Shown here: piece after piece, positions 1 to 10,519 of the stretch
How positions within the stretch are numbered: position 1 is the first letter of the stretch
How the letters are laid out: the number at the start of each line of letters is the position of its first letter
DNA from: Trema orientale
Lineage: Eukaryota > Streptophyta > Magnoliopsida > Rosales > Cannabaceae
NCBI GenBank assembly: GCA_002914845.1
Contig: JXTC01000223.1
Coordinates: 247,091 to 311,090, forward strand
Direction of reading: 5' to 3'
DNA: 64,000 bases
Made by a program: the position numbers and the translations under genes
Notes under the pieces: generated by a model
The model's database searches: none
What the model saw: the letters and a program-made list of their open reading frames with translations, nothing else
Told to the model about the DNA's origin: nothing

Positions 1-43
1 GGAGCTGAAACAATTGCTCATCTGCTTTCCCTTCTTCCGCCAT
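1..43 (-). CDS. 5' end of a probable host gene (14 codons visible)
   Basis: Seen: on the minus strand an ATG at 41-43 opens a frame that stays open to the window edge and begins MAEEGKADEQLFQL. The start context (AGCAATGGCG, with A at -3 and GC after the ATG) is close to the plant initiation consensus, and the codons look normal. The residues are acidic and helix-forming. Too few are visible to name a family. Nothing here matches the retroelements that fill the rest of the window, and the first recognisable element boundary lies over 1 kb away, so I infer a single-copy host gene reading out of the window to the left. The alternative, a chance ATG in a gene upstream region, cannot be excluded from 14 codons. 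Confidence 0.5.
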   Translation of the reverse strand, partial: MAEEGKADEQLFQL

Positions 44-330
44 TGCTGGTTGTCTTAGCAGAGAAATTTGGCCAAATATTATACAATATATTATATATCT
101 ATATATGACCCAAAAAAAGTGGGGGAAATAAGGAAGATAGATATACAAAACTCTTATATGAGAAAAGAGAGGTTTCAAAAGATCCGCCGGCGCCGGAGCT
201 CGGGGCGCAGAAGGAGACGGAGAATCTATATTCTCTCAAGTCATTCCCGTTGGAGGATTTGGCAGAGGATTTTTCTGCATTTAATTTTCGTGGTCTCGCC
301 CCCAATGTTTTGCTAATTATGCCTACAACC
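44..330 (-). promoter_or_regulatory. Upstream region / 5' UTR of the host gene
   Basis: On the minus strand, TATA-rich DNA (about 78-108, with TATATA runs) lies 35-65 bases before the ATG at 43. It is preceded by a C/T-rich, GC-richer block (about 175-260) that reads like a plant 5' UTR or first exon. A minus-strand frame at 99-305 is open, but I see no coding signature in it. Either the TATA-rich stretch is the core promoter of a short-leader transcript, or it is part of a leader intron with the GC block as exon 1. The sequence does not decide. Confidence 0.35.
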
Positions 331-727
331 CCAATTCTGAATACAATTCAATGAAAAACCCCTCGGTCCCACCACTCTTTTTAAGAAGAACGGAACCAAA
401 CTAACATAAAATGACGAGTGATGCTATCGGGAATTAATATGGTGTCTAACACCAATGATGACGGTGGCATAGCGGCAAGGGTGCCTACCATCTTTATCAG
501 GTCAATGATTTCTTATTCTGCTTGCTGACGAAGGCACGATAACATGAATGTCGTCATTTCACTTGTAGTTCCAGAGGAGACCATCGGGCCCAATTAGTTA
601 CCACAGCGAAAATTGGGTAGAGAACATTGGGCACCATTGATTCTTCATTTTTCTTTAATAAAAGAAAAAACAGAGAAATAGTGGCTAATAATATATGATG
701 TGTTAATTTGTTATCAACTGATTATAA
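331..727. other. Unassigned intergenic DNA
   Basis: I see no gene, LTR terminus or repeat here. It is mixed-composition DNA between the host-gene upstream region and the coding remnant that starts at 728. Confidence 0.3.
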
Positions 728-1117
728 TTAAATTTCAGGTAAGGCCTTACGGGATCTAATAAAAAATTCTTGCATATTAAAAACTAGTCCAATAATCATA
801 TTAGAAAGAAAATCAAATAAATATACATTCGATCCAAAGTTTAGAAGTTGATGTTTAGGTTGATGTGTAGATGAACTAGGAACAAAAGGCTCAACTAAAA
901 TTGATTGTTATTCTACAGTAGGCTCAACTATAGGTTCTTCAACATAGATCTCACAAAATTCCTTAAAGGTCTTAGCAATTTATGTATAAGAGTTGTTAAA
1001 AAGTATGTTGATACTACTCCTAAATTCTTCCCTTATGTCTTCCAACTTACTATGTATTTCTTTGACATCTTGAGTAGTAAAGTCATCAATTTCGATAACC
1101 AATTTATCTAAATAGAC
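728..1117 (-). pseudogene. Unrecognised coding remnant with two stops
   Basis: Seen: reading the minus strand from 1117 down to 728 gives one frame of 130 codons with only two internal TAA stops and a terminal TAA, while the other two frames are full of stops. The product is rich in charged and helix-forming residues near the start (a KLVIEIDDF stretch followed by Lys/Glu-rich sequence). A Glu/Pro/Val spacer and a hydrophobic Phe-rich segment follow. I do not recognise the family. Its upstream part is cut exactly where the C1 3' LTR begins (1120). It may be a decayed transposon-carried gene; the DUF1985-like remnant at 15533-15967 is a possible relative by context only. Confidence 0.4.
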
Positions 1118-1119
1118 TC

Positions 1120-2777
1120 TGCTGGTATTCATTGGAATAAATTCCCATAAAATATTTTCGTAAAATCATTTTCAAGAATACCATAGTTTTGTAAAATCTA
1201 GAAACACAGCGGAATTGGTCGTTTTAAATTTTTCTTCTTATAAAATATTTCGGATCGTGATCTAACATAAATTAACTCTTGATCTAAACGAGAACAATAC
1301 TCGGATTCACTCCACAACCTTCTTATCTTCCCGCCTATTCTCAAAAGTCGTTTAATTGATTCGGTGGGTGGTTACCTTCTTGATACCCAACAAAGAGATC
1401 CGCAGACGAACAAGAAAACAATCTCCTCGAATCGATTTCTCCGGGATGGCCGAAACTCCAAGGATAGTGAATCCCTAAGGCTGGCCATTTTTCTCTGCTC
1501 TTCCTCTCTCTTTGTTATGCGTGTAACACTCTCCTCTTAGGGGTGTTTCATGTGTAACTCATGTAACTAGCAGCTAGAGAACTTTTCTCTTAACTATAGA
1601 GAGATTAGTAAAACCTATTAGGCTTATTGGGCTTGTTGGGCTTAACTGATCATCAAATAACTATTGAGCTTTAATTTCAGCTAGACAGGGGACCAGATGG
1701 ATCCATAAAACCCAAGCTCCAATGGACTATATACCCACAATCATAATTATGATTAACTCATAATTATGATTAGGCCTCATCCATTAATATTGGGGCACAC
1801 TACTATAGGCCCAATATCAAACTCTTGGACTAAATGTCATTTATTTTCTGTGAAGCTTATTATCAACTAATTAGCTCGATCCATTTAGCATATACTATAC
1901 CTATAGACGAACCCCCAATGCAATGCCGTACTAACAAAGTGAAATTATCATATTACTCCTCTAGTACATATTTACCTTTGAGTTGCCATTTTTCATCTAA
2001 TGGATAATAGTTGACTGTGGTGTTTATATTTGCTTATACCAACACAGTCAAATTCACATAATGAATACCAGGGCCCTAGTTTATATTATCCAAGTACTTG
2101 AAAAATCTCAAAGTGACATTATATGCATGGCGTCCATCATGAAAACCGTTCTACACATTTCACACACCTTATCTTCCAAGATATCAGAGTTCAAACCATA
2201 AATCGGAACTAGTCCTTTAGTAAATCAAAAAGACAAAACACATGAAAGTAAGTTCATTAATTACTAGGATTAAGGTTTTCTATAATAGTGCTAAATTAGT
2301 GAAATTAGAAATTTGAGTTACGATACTTAACTTCAAATTCTAATTCATTCGGTCTTGTTCGACGCTATTATAATTTTCTTTTAACACACTAGTGTTTCTA
2401 TCTGAAGACTTATTTTGATAATTAGAGACTTCATTAATCAAATAGACAACACTATATTCTATCATATAGTAAAGTATTCCATCTTCAATATGTGGAATGT
2501 TAACAATTTAATTTAGACATAATAAAATAAAGAATGTAATGTCTCCCACATATAAACTCATCAGACGAATAATTCTTTATTACTCATTATATATCTCAGA
2601 ATCTTTTAGATGTTTGCATAAGATAAATATAGACATCATATGTATATCAATGGGACATAAATAAAATAGAAATTCATAACATAGAATTTATTAATAACAA
2701 ATAGATAACAAATAATCCGATAAATATTGTTTATAATGTCAAAATAATAAACTGTTTTATAGGACATTATACAAACA
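1120..2777 (-). repeat. 3' LTR of C1
   Basis: A 1658 bp LTR. Read on the minus strand it starts TGTTTGTATAATG at 2777, directly after a polypurine tract, and ends ACCAGCA at 1120. It is colinear with 43114-54960 (same orientation, split by H) and with 60703-62368 (opposite orientation). Promoter and polyadenylation signals are expected in it, but I could not assign them. Confidence 0.9.
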
Positions 2778-2792
2778 ATCTCCTACTTGGCC
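2778..2792 (-). other. Polypurine tract of C1
   Basis: Minus-strand GGCCAAGTAGGAGAT abuts the LTR start. It matches the usual plant copia AAGTGGGAGAT tract with one change, and is the expected plus-strand primer site for reverse transcription. Confidence 0.85.
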
Positions 2793-4321
2793 TTTAAAGT
2801 AAAATATGATATGTTGCGTAGTCCCATTCCTTCTAGATAGTCCTCAAATACTTTGCTAACCAAAGATTTGATAAAAAGATCAGCAAGGTTCTCTGCAGAC
2901 GCTATCTTACTCACTATCACGTCTCCTCTTTGAATAATTTCTCTGAGAACATGACACTTCCTCTACATGTGTTTCCCCCTCTTGTGGCTTCTGGGCTCTC
3001 TGGAGTTAGCAACTGCTCCACTATTATCACAGTAGAGTATTATGGGTCACTGTGCTCTAGGTATCTCCTCGAGATCTATAAGAAAATTACGAAGCCAGAC
3101 CGCTTCTTTAGCTACTTCAAAAGATGCCACATATTCGGCCTCTATGGTTGAATCCGCAACATAAGATTACTTGATACTTCTTCATATAATGGCTCCACCA
3201 CCAGGGGTAAAGACTAAACCAAAAGTTAATTTTCTAGAGTCTTTATTTGATTGAAAATCCGAATCAGTGTATCCAATAAGTGTTAGATCTTCTCCAGAAT
3301 ATACAAGCATATAATTTCTAGTTCTCTGAAGATACTTTAGAATATGCTTGACTGCACCCCAATGTTCAGGTCCTAGATTAGATTGATAACGACTTATAAT
3401 CCTAACAGCATAACAAATATCTGGTTTTATATAAAACATGACATACATGAGACTTTCTACTACCGAAGCATAAGGAATATTTCTCATCTATTCTTTTTCT
3501 TCTTCTATCTTAGAAGAATTCTCATTAGACAGAGTAATTCCTTTGTGAAAGAGTATTAAGCCTTTTTTAGAATTTTACATTACAAACCTAACTAGTATTT
3601 TGTCTATATATAAAGCTTGTGATAAAGCTATACATCTGTTCTTTCTGTCGCGTAGAATCTGTATTACTAGAATATAACAAGCTTCACCTAAGTCTATCAT
3701 ATCTAACTATTGTGCTAACAAGACTTTCACTGATGATAATGATCCAACATCATTCCCAATGATTAGAATATCATCAACATACAGTACTAGAAAAATCACT
3801 TTATTGTCCTGAATTCTTTTATAGTCACAAGGTTCATCTATGTTTTGCTCAAAATCATAAGACTTAATTGCTTCATCAAATCTCATGTTCCAAGATCTAG
3901 ACGCTTGCTTGAGTCCATAAATAGATCTCTTAAGTTCACAAACTTTTCTTTCTTGATCATTTTCAACGAATTTCTCTGGTTATATCATATGGATACATTC
4001 ATTAAGACTGCCATTCAGGAATGTAGTCTTGACATCCATTTGCTATATCTCATAGTCAAGAGATGCAGTGATAGATAAGAGTATACGAATAGACTTGATC
4101 ATAGCTACAGGAGAGAAAGTTTCTTCATAGTCGATACCTTCCTTCTGTGTATAATCCTTTGCAACTAACCTTGCCTTAAAAGTCTCTACTTTTCCGTCTA
4201 CTCCATTTTTTTTTTTATAGACTCATTTACACCCAATGGTTTTTATCTCTTCAGGTGGATCTACAAGTTTCCAAACTTTATTAGAGTACATGGACGCTAT
4301 TTCCGATTCCATTGCTTTTTG
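2793..4321 (-). pseudogene. Copia reverse transcriptase and RNase H, decayed
   Basis: Minus-strand translation shows copia RT followed by RNase H. The catalytic motif YVDDILI lies near 3770-3800. Downstream comes the conserved block at 3182-3487 (SLMYVMFYIKPDICYAV, then an LGPEHWGAVKHILKYLQ stretch and a GYTDSDF RNase H motif). The C-terminal segment around 2800-2960, with RGDVIVSKIASAENLADLF, is typical of copia polyproteins. Several in-frame stops break the frame, so no active enzyme is made. In C2 the part equal to 3673-4493 is deleted. Confidence 0.88.
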
Positions 4322-5425
4322 TCAGAGATCTTTATCAACATTATTCATTGCCTCATTGTAGGTATAAGGATCAGATTCTTGGTCACAAGACTCTCCTATT
4401 CCCAAGCATCTTTCAAGTTGTCTTATAATTCTTCCACTACGATGAGGATCCGATATGTGTTGAGTTTCAAGTGATTTATCTTCTCTAAGTGCTTTATCTA
4501 TATTATCTTCTATAGATTGGCTGATAATATTATTAGTTGATTCTTCAAGAACTAACTTACTTTTGGGCTTGAAATTTTTTATATAGTTTTTTTTCAAGAA
4601 AGTAGCATTTGTACTCACAAACACTTTCTTTTCTTTAGTACTATAGAAATAATACCCTCTTGTTCCTTTTGGGTAACTTACAAATAGACACAATTCAGAT
4701 CGTGATTCCAACTTAGTCGTTTTCCCTTTTAGCACGTATGCTAGACAATCCCAAATATAGATATGACGCAAACTAGGTTTATGTCATTTCCATAGTTCGA
4801 ATGTTGTCTTAGGTACTACCTTAAAAGAAACTCTATTCAGTAGGTACATAGCAGTTTCTAAGGCATAACCCCAAAAAGATGCGGGTAATTATGAATAACT
4901 GAGCATCGACCTAACTATATCTAAAAGTGTCCTATTTCTTCTTTCAGTAACACTATTTAGTTGAGACGTACCAGGTGCTGTGAGTTGGGATAGGATCCCA
5001 TTATTTGTGAGAAATTTAAAGAATTCCTCAGAGAAGTATTCACCACATCAATCAGATCGAAGGGTCTTTATGTTCTTTCCTAACTGCTTTTCAGTTTTTA
5101 CTTTGAATTCTCTGAACTTTTCAAAAGAATCCGATTTGCATATCATTAGGCAAACATAACGAAATCTAAAATAATCATCCGTAAACTTAATGAAGTATTC
5201 AAAATCTCATCGAGCAATAATATTCATGGGCTCGCAAATATCAATGTATACTAACTCAAGACATTCTTGAACTCTAAGACCTTTTCTAATAAATGGTCTT
5301 TTAGTCATTTTACCTTCTAGACAGGATTCGCAAGTTGGTAATAGTTTGACTTCTAACGAACTTAGAGGTCTATCATTAACTAATCTTTGAATTCTATTTA
5401 GGTTAATATGACTGAGTCTTAAATG
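4322..5425 (-). pseudogene. Copia integrase, decayed
   Basis: The integrase core reads through 4780-5425 with stops. The C-terminal part (4322-4771) is open for 149 codons and includes the plant copia signature LFVSYPKGTRGYYFYS. The second acidic residue sits in a disrupted motif near 5045-5070, where the usual Arg after Asp is a stop. The catalytic Glu region (SVTERRNRTLL) is present near 4935-4960. The C-terminal linker to RT is acidic and variable. It is non-functional because of the stops. Confidence 0.85.
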
Positions 5426-5968
5426 TCAGATATAAGTTTCATCATTAATACTCATTTTCACTTTCTTATATTTAGGTTCTACATGTTCAGAATTATTTTC
5501 AAGATTGTGCAATAAGATGCTTTTAGGGTGAATAAATATGAGTACTAGTGCAAATGAGACTTTTATTCTTTCTAGTAGAAATTTTATTATCAAAATGAAC
5601 AGAATACCTTGTCTCATCAAATAGGAAACAGAAATCAAATTCTGTTTAAACGTAGAAGTATAATAATAATTCTTTATTTCTAAAAATCTAAAATCATAGA
5701 AATTCAAAATAATATCTCCCATTGCACGAGCTTCAACTATTAAGCCATCTTCTAACCACAGTATGAACTCTTCACTAGTAAACTTCCTAGTTTCCTTGAA
5801 CCCCTGTAAAGTATTACAAACATAGTCAGTGGCTCCTGAATCTACGATCCAAGAATCGATAGAATCAACCATATGACAAGCGTTAATGAACAATAAATTA
5901 TCATTATCTTATTTGTCCTTGCTGTTGTTCTCCTTCTTAAGGGCTAAGTAGATTTTGTAGTTTCTCTT
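5426..5968 (-). pseudogene. Copia protease and GAG-pre-integrase region
   Basis: An open frame of 155 codons (5426-5893) holds the aspartic protease active site SWIVDSGATDYVC near its start. A protease fold and the beginning of the GAG-pre-integrase domain follow. The active-site Asp-Ser-Gly triad is intact here, unlike in C2 where Gly is Arg. The link to gag (5894-5968) has a stop. Confidence 0.85.
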
Positions 5969-6745
5969 CTAATGTTTATTCTCACTATAGTGAAAACATT
6001 GTCCCTTTGATTTGGTATCCTTCTTAGTTTTCTTTTTCTTTGAAGCCAGAGAAGTATGAGTCTTTTTCTTTCCTTTACCTTTGCCTTTCGACTTAGGTTT
6101 GGAAGAACTAGCTTGAGCTACATTAGTTTCAGCAGACCCTGACTTATTCTTCTTAAGAATATTCTCTGTAATTTGCAGATCTTTTATCAGGCCAGTAAGA
6201 GTATAGTATTTCTGACGAATCTCATGATCAATCTTAAATTGATTAAATGCGTCTGACAATATGTTCAAAACTATGTCAATTTAGGTGTCACAACCAATTT
6301 CAGCTCCAAAGATTTCCAGTTCATTAAGGTATGCGATGACTTTCATCATATGTTCCCGAACTAGAGTACCCTTCTTTTGATGAAGATTTAAGAATACACA
6401 TGTAGCCTTATTTCTAGCTTAACGACCGGGACTAGCAAATATTTTATCAACACTCAGCATCATATTAGTAGTAATATACATCCCACGATATTGTTGTTGC
6501 AATATATTGCTCATTGAGTCAAGTATATAGTACTTAGCCATCTCATCACATTGCTTCCACTTATCATATAAGTTTCTTTCATCGTTGGTAGATTCTACAG
6601 TTGGTTGAGTAGGTCATGGAGTGGTGAGAACTTACTTATGTTTATCAGTAGTAAGTACGATGTCTAGGTTACATTTTTAGTCTATATAGTTTTCACTGTC
6701 TAACTTGTTTTGTGTCAGTAAAGTGGATAAAGGATTAAGTGCCAT
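5969..6745 (-). pseudogene. Copia gag (capsid and nucleocapsid)
   Basis: The frame starts at the ATG at 6743-6745 (MALNPLSTLLTQNKL). It runs through a capsid-like helical domain to a Lys/Gly/Ser-rich basic tail (about 6000-6100) and a zinc-knuckle remnant at 5972-6000. In the knuckle two cysteines of CX2CX4HX4C are now Tyr (CFHYSENKH then RNY). There are at least four internal stops. The start is chosen because C2 has the same ATG at the same distance from its leader hairpins (156 bases). Confidence 0.82.
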
Positions 6746-7860
6746 ATCTACTGAAAATAAATAAATATTCCATATATAAGCAAACATCATATAGCATATT
6801 TCGAATAATTAACATAATGTATTAAACATACAATATGCAAGTGAAGTATTCTTAAGACTATCACTTATATTCATGGTAATTTGACCTATCACTGATTACA
6901 AGCCTCCTACGGGGGGTCATGTAATCAACAAGTCAAACTAAAACAATTTCAATTAGTAAATAGACAGATAACTTTTATCCCGTATTTCTAACTACCGTTC
7001 TCTATGGTCCTCTAGTCGACTAATAAGAACTCCTACGGGAGGATATTAATATTTCGAGTTGAGTATTTAACTATTATTTCGGTAACTAAGTTTTCTATAT
7101 AAGACTGTCTCCTACAGGCGATCAGCCTCATATAGTCTACCTAGTATCTTATCCTAAGAAGCTCATTTCTAATATAAGCGGACGAAAACCCCCCTACGGG
7201 AGCTTAACAAGATTCTGAGGCGAGGCTCATCCTAATGCATAACGAACCAACAATGGAGATCATAGGTATCACATACCTTCTCCCATTAAATATTTTATAA
7301 TTAGGGATTTATAGATTTTACCCAGTTATCTAACTAGCTTAGTAACCTAAAATCAATTATGTAAGCACGTTTATATTTGCATGAGAGTAGCTCTAATTTT
7401 CTATATGATATATTACTCAAGATCATATAATAATACTTAATTATTAGGCGTGCATGCAACATAGTCCTAATAATATTAAAGTAGTAAGCAAATAATTAAT
7501 TAATTATTAATGACTTATTAATTTCCTGTAATTTAAAATTATTTAACATTTAAATAATTATAACTGATAAGATAATGTTAAATATTTAAATATGGAAGAT
7601 AATATTTAAAATTTAAATTAGAAAAGATTTTCATAAAATCTAATCAGTTTAAATAAAAGATTTAACTAATTAAATCTCCTTAAATATCTCAAATTTAAAT
7701 TTCAGCTTTTGAAATCTTAATTTGAATTTAACTTCCTTAAATATCTCCCATTATCTTATCTATTAGATTTGAATTCAAAATTCAAATCAATTTTCAATCA
7801 CATTAAATATCTACCAACCATAAATTCAAATTTAAAAATTTGAAAAGATATTATGATTTA
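6746..7860 (-). other. Leader (5' UTR) of C1, truncated
   Basis: A non-coding leader between the gag ATG and the truncation. The gag-proximal 460 bases carry four small hairpins (separate entry) and match the C2 leader closely. The distal part (about 7450-7860) is very AT-rich, made of AAATTT/TTTAAA-like words. The primer site and LTR are missing. Confidence 0.75.
6901..7204 (-). repeat. Four leader hairpins of C1
   Basis: Four copies of a CTCC-TACG-GGAG-type inverted repeat at 6901-6918, 7029-7042, 7107-7123 and 7189-7204 (plus-strand spelling). Each is a 4-6 bp stem closed by a TACG or TACA loop. The same four lie in the same order in C2 (59623-59928) and in the different family E (20037-20160 and 41224-41322). 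In the element's own RNA the loop reads CGUA. Their role is unknown. Confidence 0.7.
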
Positions 7861-9488
7861 AATTTAAATTTCAAGGTAATTATTCAGATGGTGCAAGCTA
7901 TGTACCAATTGGGTGGTTTACCTAGTGATGATCCTAACCAGCACATCATGAATTTTCTGGAGATATGCGACACTTTCAAGTATAACAGAGTTAGCGAGGA
8001 TGCCATTCGCTTGAGGTTGTTCCCATTTACCTTGAGAAATAAGGCTAAGGGTTGGTTGAATGCCTTACCCTTGGGATTAATCACTACTTAGGATGACTTT
8101 GCTCAGAAATTTCTTACAAAATTTTTCCCTCCAGCTAAGACCACTAAGTTGAGAAATGACATCACTTTCTTTGTGCAATTTGACAATGAATCCTTATACG
8201 AGACTTGGGAGCTGCTATAAGAAGTTGATGTGGAAGCGTCCAGACCATAGGATACCCAAGTGGCTTCTTGTTCAAACATTCTATAATAGATTGATGGGTC
8301 ATTTGAGGACCATTGTAGATACGACAACCAATGGTGTGTTGATGGGTAAATCAACAGATGATGCTTATGAGTTATTAGAGGAAATGGTAGCGAACAACTA
8401 CCAATGGCCTTCCGAGCATGTCAATCTATGGAGAGCTGTTAGTATCAATGAGTTAGAAGTTATTTCTTCATTGACAACTCAAGTTAGTGTATTGAAAAAA
8501 AATTTGGAGTCAATGACCAAGAAGCTTGATTCTATGGCAGTCTATGGAGTACATGCAATGCAAGGCTTAGTTGGAGCTTGTGAGCAATATGGTGACAACC
8601 ATTTGAGTACTTATTACCCTTTGAATACAGAGTCAGCTCACTTTATAGGGAACTATAATCAGCAATAATGCAACAATCCATACTTCAACTCTTACAATCT
8701 GGCATGAAGAAATCATCCAGATTTCTCTTGGAGTAACCAGAATCAACAAGGGAAAAATCTTATTACAAGATCAATGCAATATCACGGATTTTAGAATCAA
8801 GAGCAACCATCACAAGAGAAGAAACCATCTATGGAGGAGATATGCAATATATCGCAAAGAATGAAGCCACTCTTTAAAATCAAAGGGCCACCATGAGATC
8901 TTTGGAGACATAACTTGGCCCATTGGCCAACACTATAATCAACCGTCCTCAAGGAGCATTACCTAGTAATATTGAAGTGAATCCAAGAAATGAGGGCAAG
9001 GAGCATTGTAATACTATTACATTGAGAAGTGAGAAAGAGTTATTGAAAACTATTGAGAAGCCCACTTCACCATCTAAGCTAACTGTTGAAGAAGTTGTTG
9101 AGGAAAAGCAAGCTAAAGAGCATGATAGAGAGAAGCCAATTGAAGAAGTGAGTATTAGAAGTCCATCAACATCACTATCAAAGCCACATCCTTATAATCT
9201 ACTATTACCTTTTCGTCAATGCTTTCAAAAAAGGAAGATCAATAATTCTCCAAGTTCTTAGAAGTGTTTAAGCAGCTACACATTAACATTCCCTTTGCCG
9301 AGGCACTTGAGCAAATACCTATCAAAGCCACATCCTTATAATCTATCAAAGCCACATCCTTATAATCTACTATTACCTTTTCGTCAATGCTTTCAAAAAA
9401 GGAAGATCAACAATTCTCCAAGTTCCTGGAAGTGTTTAAGCAGTTACACATCAACATTCCCTTTGCCGAGGTACTTGAGCAAATACCT
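7861..9488 (+). pseudogene. Athila-like gag, N-truncated and frameshifted
   Basis: The frame opens with a retrotransposon gag domain ([16 protein letters not shown], then [20 protein letters not shown]). A TGG to TAG stop lies at 8089-8091 and a frame change near 8215. It continues with GIPKWLLVQTFYN-like sequence and DDAYELLEEMVANNYQWPSE. The nucleocapsid knuckle near 8580-8620 reads CEQYGDNHLSTYYP, with two cysteines changed to Tyr. The NTITLRS block near 9010-9035 marks the Athila lineage. A 144-base in-frame duplication extends the C-terminal part. The region between 8669 and 8922 has several stops. Confidence 0.85.
9177..9488 (+). repeat. 144-base in-frame tandem duplication in gag
   Basis: The segments 9177-9320 and 9345-9488 are near-identical 144-base units, both starting ATCAAAGCCACATCC and ending GCAAATACCT. 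A 24-base partial unit (9321-9344) lies between them. Both lengths are multiples of three, so the frame is kept. The two full units differ by only a few bases, so the duplication is younger than much of the decay around it, or is an assembly artefact. Confidence 0.9.
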
Positions 9489-9950
9489 AATTATATAAAG
9501 TTCATGAAGGAGATCCTTTCCAAGAAAAGAAGACTGGGGGAATTTGAGATCATCGGTCTCACGGAGGAGTGTAGCGCCATTTTACAAAACAAGCTTCCTC
9601 CTAAGCTCGAGGATCTGGGAAGTTTCAACATTCCGTGCACTATTGATGATCGCTTCTTTGGCAAGGCTTTATGTGATTTGGGAGCTAGTATTAATTTAAT
9701 GCTATTTTTTATTTTTTAAAAACTTGATTTGGGTGAAGCAAGACCAACTATGGTAATGCTCCAATTTGTGGATAGATCTATCAAAAATCCAAGGGGAATC
9801 ATAAAAAATATGCTTGTGAAGGTAGACAAGTTATTCTTCCCAACTGATTTCATTGTTCTTGACATGGAGAAAGATGAAAATCTTCTAATTATCCTTGGAA
9901 GACCTTTTTAGCAATCGGGAGGACGGTCGTTGATGTTAATAAAGGAGAAC
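9489..9950 (+). pseudogene. Athila-like aspartic protease
   Basis: An open frame carries the protease entry motif ALCDLGASINLM (about 9667-9702), where Athila proteases have an Asp-Leu-Gly-Ala triad. A TAA at 9717-9719 follows. The next piece (9729-9911) ends with the flap and C-terminal signature FIVLDMEKDENLLIILGRPF. Stops lie at 9717 and just after 9911. It would process the polyprotein if intact. Confidence 0.85.
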
Positions 9951-10519
9951 TTACTATGAGGATAGAGGACCAAGTGATATGCTTCAATGTGTTCAAAGAG
10001 GTGGATTCTCCTAGCGACATCAATGACTATTATAGAGTAGATTTAGTGAAGGAGAGCATTGAAAACAATTCATTGAAAGAAGCTCCATTGATCAGTCATG
10101 AGGCCCCTATCGTTCATCCCTTTGATGTAGATGCAAAGAAGGCTCAAGGGAACACAAATGTTGTGGAAGCTCCACAGTATTCTTCTAGCTCCAATCCCCC
10201 AATTGAAGTCATAGAGCCTTCATTCTCCTCCTTCAGCCACCATAAGTCATACAAGAAGGATACTAGAAAGTGGGGTACAAAGAAGAAGAGGTATGGTGAC
10301 CATCATTTTAAGCTAGGACCAAAAGGTGTACTTGGTATGTCTCGCTTAAAACTCTTTTTGGGCAAGCTTAAGTCAAGTTGGTTGGAACCATTTATAGAGG
10401 TTAATGTATCTCCACGTGGTGTAATTAAGGCGGAAAATTAGAGCCTAACTAGAAGAGTCAAGGTGAATGTTCAAAGGCTCAAGGAGTACTTAGGAAGAGA
10501 GCTTGATCAAGCTAAATGA
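9951..10519 (+). pseudogene. Post-protease region fused to integrase C-terminus
   Basis: A 161-codon frame (9956-10441) begins with the segment that follows protease in Athila polyproteins (ELTMRIEDQVICFNVFKE). It then switches near 10240-10330 to a lysine-rich stretch and the integrase tail (GKLKSSWLEPF). After a stop, the last integrase words VQRLKEYLGRELDQAK end at 10519. The roughly 2.5-3 kb that should lie between (RT, RNase H, integrase core) is gone, so the frame spans an internal deletion. Confidence 0.8.

Larger units (their letters stand above)
1120..7860 (-). mobile_element. Ty1/copia element C1, 5'-truncated
   Basis: Copia-order element on the minus strand: leader, gag, protease, integrase, RT, RNase H, polypurine tract, 3' LTR. 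The 3' LTR is complete (1120-2777). The element stops around 7860 inside its AT-rich leader, where Athila-like gag begins, so the 5' LTR, primer site and a GC-rich leader section seen in the sister copies C2 and C3 are missing. Every domain has stops or shifts. C2 (43114-60702) and C3 (60703 onward) belong to the same family, which allows exact boundary calls. The five bases before the LTR, GACTC (1115-1119), would be the target duplication, but the far copy is lost. Confidence 0.9.

Noticed and set aside
99-305. 68-codon minus-strand frame upstream of the host gene
   Set aside because: No motif, mixed composition, and it lies where promoter or 5' UTR is expected. More likely non-coding.
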